Source: Hyperoodon ampullatus
Lineage: Eukaryota > Chordata > Mammalia > Artiodactyla > Ziphiidae
Direction: 5' to 3'
Assembly: GCA_949752795.1 (NCBI GenBank)
Contig: OX457061.1
Location: forward strand, 29,950,425-30,014,424
DNA length: 64,000 bases
In this document: in pieces, positions 55,485 to 64,000 of the stretch
How positions within the stretch are numbered: position 1 is the first letter of the stretch
How the letters are laid out: every line of letters starts with the position of its first letter
Translations under genes and position numbers: made by a program
The notes under the pieces: model-generated
Told to the model about the DNA's origin: nothing
Database searches by the model: none
Seen by the model: only the letters and a program-made list of their open reading frames with translations

Positions 55485-56200
55485 TCACATATGGAAGTTA
55501 AAAGTACAAATCTATTCTTTCACCTTGACTTATTTTTTAAACATAAACTTTTTAAGAACTGGGGATTCATGTAATTTGTTCATATAAAAAATTTAATCAT
55601 TTTGTTACCTAACCCATTTTCTCTTCCTTTATATAATCACTTATAAATGAGCATAAATTCCTCTGTTCTGAATTAGTGTTAACTATGGTCCAATTACTGG
55701 GATTGTGATTTTATGTATGTCATCAAATGTTTTTCCTTACACAAGTCTTTTATATATTAGGGAGCCAGAGATACATATTTGGTGGTAAATTTTGTATGTA
55801 AAAGCAAAATTACAAAGAAACAGATGAAATTAAATTATAGTATAAATATAGCTGATAATCAGCTTTTAATAATTAGCTAATTCCTACGGTAATAATTGTG
55901 TGTTTTCTATTGCTAATAATGTCATTCAGGTAAGGAAGAATTATAAAGCAAGTAGCTGGACCAACAAAAGGAACACAAAGAGAGCTATTAGGCATGGACT
56001 GAGTTATTTGTGGTTAGCTCCTTGAGGACAATGCCAGATCCTTGATTTAGACTCAGATGGGAAACAGATCTTAAAAGATTTCTGTCATTTTAATGATGTT
56101 TGAATATCATGTTTCTGTATGCTTAGTAATTGGTCTGTGCAGTCTTGGCTTTTTAAAAATATGAGTATTTTAATAAAAGCTTGGGAGAAAGGTATGTTGC
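55485..56200 (+). other. SMC2: SMC2 3' UTR (end uncertain)
   Basis: Downstream of the stop. Candidate poly-A signals are ATTAAA at 55829-55834, AATAAA at 56172-56177 and AATAAA at 56446-56451. The one at 56172 is followed within about 40 bases by a G/T-rich stretch (ggtatgttgcatgctgctctctgttgc), so I favour an end near 56200. Transcript ends cannot be read from DNA alone. Confidence 0.4.
56172..56177 (+). terminator. SMC2: Candidate poly-A signal AATAAA
   Basis: Canonical AATAAA about 690 bp after the stop, with a G/T-rich downstream element. Best of three candidates. Confidence 0.4.
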
Positions 56201-57204
56201 ATGCTGCTCTCTGTTGCAAGTTTATCTGAAGTCTCCTAATTTCAAATATTTTTGTCAGCCTTTTCATAATCCAATCAATAACAATCTATTGGTGAGTGAG
56301 AATATAGGAGCTAATATATATAAATAAATAGATCCATCTGTTCTACCAAAAGGATTCAAAATTTGATGATTATTATATTTCTTAGTGTCCTCTGCTTTCC
56401 AGCTTAAAACCATGAATTTCCTTTAAGATTTCAAAAGATGGCACTAATAAACACTGTAAGAATACTATATATGGTTCTTAGTATCTCTTAGTATGTCCCT
56501 AGAACCATGTGTTCCAAACTCCAAATCTTGAAAGTTCTGACACGATCTAATTTGACCTTGGGTATGTTATTTTGGCCCCACATTTCTTAATACTTGAGTC
56601 TCAGTTCTTTGTGGTATTCTTTTCCTAATGTATGCTCATACTTCCTGGCCTGGGTTTAATACTTCTCATCCTTCGTCCTCATATCATATCTGAGCATGTC
56701 AGATAACACCCAGGTAACCAATACTGTGGGGCACATTGGAAAGACAATATGGAATTAGTTCTGTCCACTGTGGGAGGAGAAGGAGACAAAGCTGAAAATG
56801 CTGAGTTACAGGAAGCCCAGTATCACATGCAATAGACGTAAGTATAATTCTTTTCAAATGTTTTGCAAATCATTTGCCAAAAAGAATTACATCAGTTCAC
56901 ACTGTCACCAATATAGTATGCCTGTTGACTAAAACCTAGTCAGACCTGGCTATTAATTTTAATATTTCTAATTTACTAGTTATAAAATGGTATTTAATTG
57001 CTATTTGAATTATAAGTAACTTACAGGATTGAATATTTTGCATATGTACTAATTTTGTTTCCTCTGCTAACAAGTTTTCTATTTGTTTGCTTTGTGATGG
57101 AAATCCCCAAACATCAAATTTTTGTGAGTAATGTCATTATTCTTTGATTAGAGGGAACACATTAAGGGGAATGGGAACATTTGTTTCAAACATCTGCAAT
57201 AATA
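56201..57204. other. Downstream flank, unassigned
   Basis: About 1 kb with no gene or repeat family recognised. Confidence 0.5.
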
Positions 57205-57470
57205 TGAGTAACTAATATTTATTGAGCTTTTTCTATACATCAGACACTATTTTCATTTGCACACTTTCACACTTAATCCTAGTAATCCTAGTAATAATCC
57301 AGTGAGATAAGTAACTGTTGTCATCAGCACTATATAACTGACGAAATTGAATTGAGCAGAGAAGTTAAGAAACTTGCCCACAGTGTTCATACAGTTAGTG
57401 AATAGCAGAGCCAAGATACAAATCTTAGTAGTTGGTCTCCAGAACCTATTATACACTACCTCTCTGACAG
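57205..57470 (+). repeat. MIR, nearly full length
   Basis: taatatttattgagctttttctatacatcagacac, cttaatcctagtaatcc, aagttaagaaacttgcccacagtgttcatacagttagtgaatagcagagcc and ctccagaacctattatac are in MIR order, sense orientation. Confidence 0.8.
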
Positions 57471-57689
57471 CTCAAACATCTGCATTAATTGTACATAGTA
57501 AATTTAAAAGAGGTCTGGATGACTAGTATGCACAACATGTGAAAATTATCTTTAGGAAGAACTGCCAACATTTGAAGAAAGGATTCCTTGTATTTTTGTT
57601 TTGGTATTTCACGTATGCTAACAGCAAATGCAAAAGCAAAGACTTGAGAATCCCTCTTCCATGTGGTGGAGTAATCTAACAGGCCAGTA

Positions 57690-58700
57690 CTCCCACAGTC
57701 ATGTCATTTGCAAATAAGAGTGATGAGAGTTGGCATATTTGCCTTTTCCCCAAAATTAGGAGCATTCAATCTATCACCACTGAATATAATGTTATCTCTA
57801 GGCCTTTGGTAGATACTCTTTATCAAGTTAAAGAAGTTCCCTTCTATTCCAAGTTTGATCATCATTTTGTCATGGATGGGTGTTGAATTTTCTCAAATGC
57901 TTTTTCTGCATTGATATGACCAGATGACTTTTTCTTTACACCTGTTAATGTTATAAATTTACATTGCTTAATTTTTGAACATTAAACAAGCCTTGTATCC
58001 TTGGAATAAACCCCACTAGGTCATGATATATATTTCTTTTTAGCTGTTGCTGGATCCTGTTTGCTAATAGTTTGATCATGATTTTTGTGAATATTCATGA
58101 GGGGCATTGTTCTGTAGGGTTTTTTGTTTTTGTTTTTTTTCTTCTACTTTTTGGTTTCAGGGTAAATACTAGCTTTATAAAATGAATTTGGAAATGTTTC
58201 CTCTTCTGTTTTCTGGAGGGTTGTATAGAATTGGTGTTAATTCTTTAGAATTTTCCTGCAAAACCATCTGGGCCTAGAGATTGGGGAGGGGGGTGGTAAA
58301 ATGAGTACAGTTTCTTTAATAGTTATTGGGCTTTTTAAATTATCTATTTCATATTGGGTGACTTGTATTTTTTGAGGAATTGGTTCATCTAAACTGTCAA
58401 ATTAGTGTATAGAGGTTATGGCATTTCCTCATTATCCTTCTGATGTCTTCAAGTTCTAAATTGATATCGCTTGTTTTATTCCTGATAATGGTAATTTGTG
58501 TCTTTTCTCTTTTTATCTTTGTCAGTCTTGCTGGAGATTTGTCAATTTTATTGTCTTCAAAGACTTTCTAATTTACATTTTGACTATTGAATTTTTTTTG
58601 GAGTGTTTTTCTTAATATCCAAATACTTGGAGATTTTCCAGGGAGCTTTATTTTACTGATTTCTAGTTTAATTTTGTTATGGTCAGGGCTCATACTTTGT
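57690..58700 (-). mobile_element. Old L1 ORF2 fragment, antisense
   Basis: tgtcatttgcaaataagagtgatgag, gttgaattttctcaaatgctttttctgcattg, ccttgtatccttggaataaaccccac and tgttttattcctgataatg are reversed reverse-transcriptase-region blocks. Frames are destroyed. Confidence 0.75.
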
Positions 58701-59800
58701 ATCATTTCAATTTTTAAAAAAATTGTTAGAAAATGATAGATTTAAGTACTTCTATTAGAAAATTTAAAAAGATACAAATTCAGTGGTCTAAAGTTCTCTT
58801 AATCTTTTTTCTAGATAAGAATAAACCCAAATTAAATAGATAGAAATAATAAAGTGTAAAAGTCAACAATGTGTAAGACAGAAGAATGGAGAAAATCAAT
58901 GAAACCAACATCTGTCTCTCAAAAGAGCAACAAAATCAGTAGATCTCTAATTAGACCAATCAAGTAAACCAGAGAAATTACAAATCACAAATATCAGGAA
59001 TGAAGGAAGAGTTGACACTATGGATCTTACCTTACTTAAAAGGATGCAAAATTATGACCATTTTTATGCCAGTAAATTTGACAACTTAAGACAGAACAAT
59101 TAGGAAAATAAAACTCACCAAAACTGACACAAGAAGAGACAAAACCTGAATAGCCTCACATCTATGAATACAATTGAAATTATTATGAAATATCTTCCCA
59201 CAAAGAAAACTCCAATCCCATATAGTTCCTCTTATAAATTTTTCCATTCAATGAAGAAATAACACCAAGCATAATTATACAAAGTTTTTCAGAAAGTAGA
59301 GGGGAGGGAATACTTCCAACTTATTTTATGAGGCCAGTGTTGTCTGATACTAGAACTTGACAAAGACATTACAAAACAAGAAAATAACAGGACAGTGGTC
59401 CTCATGAACATAGGATCAAAAATCCTGAAAATATTAGCAAGCCAAATCTAACAACATCTATAAAAGTTAAGCCATTTTCAAGTTTTTCAAAAGATGATAC
59501 TGACATACTTATTTGGAAAAACAAGCATACACGAAGAGTAACTAAAAATGAGTCATAGACCCAAAAGTAGTTAAAACACTTCTAGAAGACCATTTTGGTG
59601 GCCTTAGATTAGGCAAAGATTTCCTAGGTCAAAAAACAAACCATAAAAAAAAAAAAGACAAATGGAACATTAAAATTGAATTGAAAATCTCTTCAAAAGA
59701 TAACAAAAAGACCACAGACTAGGAAAAATTATTTGCAGTGTACAGAGTTGACAGAATTGAGTACAAGATGTATAAAGAACTTATAACTAACATTGGATAT
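58701..59800 (+). mobile_element. Old L1 ORF2 fragment, sense
   Basis: aatcaatgaaaccaacatctg, gaccaatcaagtaaacc, aaatatcaggaatgaa, cacaaagaaaactccaatccc and ctcatgaacataggatc run in ORF2 order on the plus strand, opposite to the fragment before it. Later sequence (59500-59800) is L1-like (ggaaaaacaagcatac, accacagactagg). Either an inverted old insertion or two copies. Confidence 0.6.
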
Positions 59801-60538
59801 TTGCATGAATGGTGCAAAAGCAATGGTAGGTAAAACTGCTGTCACTTGGCATAAATCAAGGCAGTGCCACACACTGTACAAGTAGTACTGATTGCATTCT
59901 TCACTGCCATTTATTTGAATTTTTTAAAAATGGCAGTTTCACTTGAGTGTATTTAATGAAGCTGTAAAAGGTATATCTCAACATCCTGAGATCCTATCTC
60001 AACGTCTTCAATAACCTGAGTGATAAAATGAGAATTATGTATAAAGCACATATCAAAACATGATGGTTTTTTTCAGAAATGCAGTTATTTCAGTTGGGGT
60101 CTGAAGTAACCCTTTTCATGGAATTCCATTTGTACTTGAACAGATAGACTAAGACAAACTATAGTTATTAAGTCTATGGTATTTGGTAGACATTTGTCAA
60201 AAATGAACAAAGTAAGCCTGTCATAAGAACCTGACATTTTTGTTGCAAATAATAAAATTGTAGCTCTCAAATGAAAATTAGAATTTTGGCAACCTTGTAT
60301 TCCACATTGTGGACTTGACATCTTCTCAATACTAAAGACTTTTCTGATAACACTGGTAGTAATATTAACACATGGGATTTTTTTTAGATATTGTATTATG
60401 AAATGTGTTAACATTTTGAAGATCTGCATAACTCAGTGAATGGTATTTTCCAGTGACTAATGTGTGATGTTACAAAATCATGGATGGGTAAAATAGCCAT
60501 TCTAATTACAGGAAAGACCAGTGATTCTAGTGTTAGAA
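59801..60538. other. Downstream flank, unassigned
   Basis: About 740 bp. A minus open frame (60429-60085, 114 codons) has no recognised domain. Confidence 0.5.
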
Positions 60539-60553
60539 GGTAGGAGAACTTTT

Positions 60554-60764
60554 TTTTTTTTTTTTTTTTTTTGCAGTACGCGGGCCTCTCACTGTTGTGG
60601 CCTCTCCCGTTGCGGAGCACAGGCTCCGGACGCACAGGCTCAGCGGCCATGGCTCACGGGCCCAGCCGCTCCGCGGCACGTGGGATCCTCCCAGACCGGG
60701 GCACGAACCTGCATCCCCTGCATCGGCAGGCAGACTCTCAACCACTGTGCCACCAGGAAAGCCT
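60554..60764 (-). mobile_element. CHR-type SINE, antisense
   Basis: Poly-T then the reverse-complement CHR body, ending ccaccaggaaagcct. Target-site duplication ggtaggagaactttt at 60539-60553 and 60765-60779. Confidence 0.95.
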
Positions 60765-60939
60765 GGTAGGAGAACTTTTGATACAGTTTCAGATTCCACA
60801 TAGCAACTGGCTTAAGAAGCTGTCACTTGCTGCATTTTGTTGTTAGTATCAAGAAAGAATATCTACATTATCTAATACTCCTCCCCTTCCCAACTATGTA
60901 TTTATTCTCAACTCTAGACAGGAAACTTGAATAAGCTGT

Positions 60940-61025
60940 ATAAGTAGAAAGGGGTGGAGGCAGGATTTAAACTCAGACTGTCTAGCTGAAGAGCCATACT
61001 CCTAGCCATTATTATGTAACAAACT
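60940..61025 (+). repeat. MIR 3' fragment
   Basis: ggcaggatttaaactcagactgtctagctgaagagccatactcctagcc matches the MIR 3' half, sense orientation. Confidence 0.6.
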
Positions 61026-61379
61026 GTAAGGTAGGTATACTCCTTGCTTTGTACCTGGAGCTGAGAGAACATTCACATTATTTTGCATAGGTGAGATTCT
61101 TATGTCACATGTCATGCATGGGTGGGAGCAAGGAGTGATATATTTAAATCCATTGTAGAGAACAAAGATTGCAGAGTAGTCCTAAGGGTTTAGTGAGATA
61201 GTATGGCTACTAATCCCTAAAGGTGTGACAGAATGGTAGGCATAAGCGGTCCCTTTTCTTGCCACCAGTTAAGGACCAGAGTTTTCTTCAATGGCCTGAG
61301 GCTTCACGTATTATCCTTTACCACTTACCAGGGTTATAGGATGAGCTCTGTTACCTGATGGTCATTAAGTATCTAAAGT

Positions 61380-61860
61380 TCTTTTAAATCTCAAGGCTCA
61401 CTCTTGCTCCATTCTGCATATTGGTCCTAGTGCACACTGCTGCCCTGTTTAGACATTTTGGCATTCTAAGCCCTCTAATCACAGCCTATCTTAAACTGTC
61501 TGTATGAAGGAGCCCTACCCCACCCAATCTGCAACAGCTGCCACTCCTAAACACAGCTTTCTTCTCTATCTCTGCGTTTTTGCGCATGCTCTTCTCTCCA
61601 CGTGGAACAGTTACTCTGTACCATCCTACCGACAGTGTACCCATTCCTCAAGATTCTGCTCAAAAGTCGCCACTTCTATGGATACTTCTCTATTCCCATC
61701 CCCTTCAAATAGCATCAAAAAATAGTCCAAAGTTGTAGTAACTGAACACGTCTTAGTTCTTCTAGTAGATTATAAACTGCTGAGTGCTTCACTTTAGAGC
61801 TCGTAACCTATTAGTGCCTTGATCTCAAAGATTATTTGCTTAATAAATGAGTATAAGGAA
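61380..61860 (+). repeat. L2 LINE 3' region, sense
   Basis: gcatgctcttctctccacgtgg, cctcaagattctgctcaaaagtcgcc, tagattataaactgctgag and gcttaataaatgagtataaggaat follow L2 3' order. The plus open frame inside it (61504-61725) is therefore not a gene. Confidence 0.6.
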
Positions 61861-63864
61861 TCATAAAAGTTAAAGATGGAATAGACCATTAACTCATTAC
61901 CACACTGTATGGATTATCAAACTAACTAGAATGAGATAGATGGACCCACAGTCACTCTGAAAAGTTACTAGTAGGATTTTTTCATGTAACCATGCTTGTT
62001 AATGAAGTGTCACAGTAAAATTTTATAAGCCAGGATTTCATGCTAGAGATTTTTTCCTCCAAAGAATTAAAAGAATTGATGGTATAAGCACTTTTGTATA
62101 TTATTATCTATTATTTCCTATTATACTGATATTTTTGTAGGTGTGAAAAGTATATAAATTGTCTAAACTGTTGTAGTCCAAAGTTGAAAGGGTTTTATTT
62201 CACATCAACTTTAGTCAAAGGCATAATTTTAAATCCCTTAGTAACTTAGGTATAGAAGTTTGCTTCATTGTTAATTACTTAGGATTAAAAATCCACAGCA
62301 GATGTTAATTTGAAGAAAAGAGAAAGATCTCAAAAAGACTTATCCTGAGAGTGCTTCCAGCTTAGCATAAGGAGGCAGGTGTTAAACATACCCTGACTAC
62401 CCGTGCTTTTGGGGACCAGAAAGAGAATGAATAATTTACTTTTATAAATAACTCCAATACATGAGCTTTATCTTCCACTCCCTCTCTCAAGTAATTTCCA
62501 CCAGGGCTACGTGTACCAAAACTGCACTGCACTGCCAATCCACAGCCTATGCTCTTCCCTGGTGGGTTGCTATTGAAAACGTGAGAAGGCAAAGTGTAGA
62601 TTCAGGATAAAGAGAGAAAAGAAAGGAAGAAAACAAGCATACATTGCACATAGTTTCACCTGTTACCTGATGTTAACAACAAAGTTGCTGTGATCATTCT
62701 CATAGATGAGAAAACAGGCTAAGAGAAGTTAATTTACCTCCTCAGTTAAGGTGTAGCAAAATCAGAATTTGAATATGTCTAATGCCAAGGTTCATGATCT
62801 TTCAAATACACAACTGTTTCTAAAATATTTTAAAATGTAAAAACTATTTAAAGGAAAAAAAACTTTACACACAAGATTTACTTAAATATGTATGACTTTG
62901 AAATGAACTCCTTTTGCCTTCCATTCTCATAAAACTGTAAAATAACAAAAAATACAAAATAAGTATAAACCACCACAAAAACAAAGTTTAGCTCAATAAC
63001 GTCTAATTATGCAGGTAAAGGTGAAATAGTTAATGCTTAGAGCGAGACTCTGAAGAGCAGCATGTTAATGAGAATCTTGTAATGACTCATTTTCCCACCA
63101 CTTTCCTCACTCTTCACCACTATAAAACCTTGTACGGCACGCTATAATGTCATTTTCTCATCACCTGCTGGGTGTACATATTAAGAACACCTCGGTTCTT
63201 TTATTTCATAGCCTATTAAAATACCTCTACTTCATGCTAAAAAGATTGTTTATAGAAGTATAAATAAAATCACCATGCAATGCTTAATATGCAAGCTGTT
63301 GAGATGAGCCCCAAATATGTATGTATGTATTTTTAAACTTACCAAAATAAAAGCACAAAAATTTAACTGAAGGCATTACAGACCTGAGAATGTATCCTGA
63401 GATTGCTCCCCAGAGATCCTCAAATTGCAGTTTGAAAAAGATTGCACTATAGTATATCAAAGATATACTTACATAATTTGTATAGAGGATCATTATTCTC
63501 TAACATAGGCAAGGTTCTTTTCACAGCATTTTTACTAGTACTTCACATCTCTGTTCTACTATACTTTATGTAGGATAAAGCTTCTCCACCTTCCTGAAAG
63601 GTGACAGCTTCAGAACACTCTTCCTGCCTGTTATTTTGGGACTAAGGAAAGCTAGCTGGAATAGCTCTCCCATTTTGGGTCTAATTTTTAATTTCACAAA
63701 GTCCTGTAAAAATGTCAAATGTAATGCATCCTATTTATTATGCCTCTTTCATAATGTGAAATTGATAATATCAAACTGATAAGATGATAGAAAAATTAAA
63801 TTAGACAATGGTACATGTTTGTCCTTTCTTGAAACATATAAGGTACAAAAAACATGTTAAACCC
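61861..63864. other. Downstream flank, mostly unassigned
   Basis: About 2 kb. A weak MIR (about 62660-62800, sense; catagatgagaaaacaggctaagagaagttaattt) is visible. No gene recognised. Confidence 0.45.
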
Positions 63865-64000
63865 TATTCCCACTAGCATATGGAGACAAGGTATGGAAAC
63901 AACCTAAGTGTCCATTGATGGATGAATGGATAAAGAAAATGTGATTCACACACACACTGGAATATTATTCAGCCATGAAAAAGAAGGACAGACATCTTGC
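63865..64000 (+). mobile_element. L1 ORF2 3' part, sense, cut by window end
   Basis: caacctaagtgtccattgatggatgaatggataaagaaaatgtg and ggaatattattcagccatgaaaaag are the ORF2 C-terminal block seen reversed in several antisense L1 copies of this window. Continues past 64000. Confidence 0.85.

Noticed and set aside
60085..60429. 114-codon minus-strand open frame downstream
   Set aside because: No recognised domain; no supporting signals.
1..64000. CRISPR arrays, operons or prokaryotic genes
   Set aside because: Spliced vertebrate gene and mammalian repeats throughout; no spaced direct-repeat array seen.

Overview
The window is vertebrate nuclear DNA from a whale or dolphin, carrying one complete protein-coding gene on the + strand: SMC2, the condensin ATPase subunit. 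The cetacean call rests on eight copies of a tRNA-derived SINE with the cetacean CHR-type sequence (opening with the ggcttccctggtggcgcag motif, ending in poly-A) and on young L1 copies with cetartiodactyl-type 3' ends. Gene order alone would not separate cetaceans from other mammals, and the species cannot be named from this sequence.

Layout. 1-2390 is upstream flank with one CHR SINE and one MIR. 2390-3260 is a CpG-rich promoter block with a CCAAT box, a joined E2F-like and CHR-like element and a TATA-like stretch. A non-coding first exon (about 3050-3192) carries a six-codon upstream ORF. SMC2 coding sequence runs from ATG 4199 to TGA 55482-55484 in 24 coding exons (exons 2-25). All were placed by reading frame, splice sites and protein match, and join to 1191 codons without a frameshift. 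55485-64000 is 3' UTR and downstream flank, mostly fossil LINE sequence, one SINE and unassigned sequence; no second gene was recognised.

The protein has every element expected of an SMC ATPase: Walker A lysine K38, Q-loop Q147, long coiled coils, a hinge at about 511-678, the LSGGQ signature at 1085-1089 and Walker B with catalytic E1114. It should pair with SMC4 and the non-SMC condensin subunits to compact mitotic chromosomes. The promoter arrangement fits a gene expressed in G2/M.

The introns hold most of the structure: L2, L3/CR1, MIR, MER20, HAL1 and DNA-transposon fossils, several L1 layers (one with a 5' inversion, one only about 74 bp long), and young SINEs with readable target-site duplications. 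The points most worth checking are a GC (not GT) donor after exon 20, a nearly perfect 84-bp tandem duplication just before exon 2, a stop codon that shortens the C-terminus relative to human SMC2, and the upstream ORF. I saw no sign of a new biological system; the unusual features are local variants of a conserved gene and its repeats.
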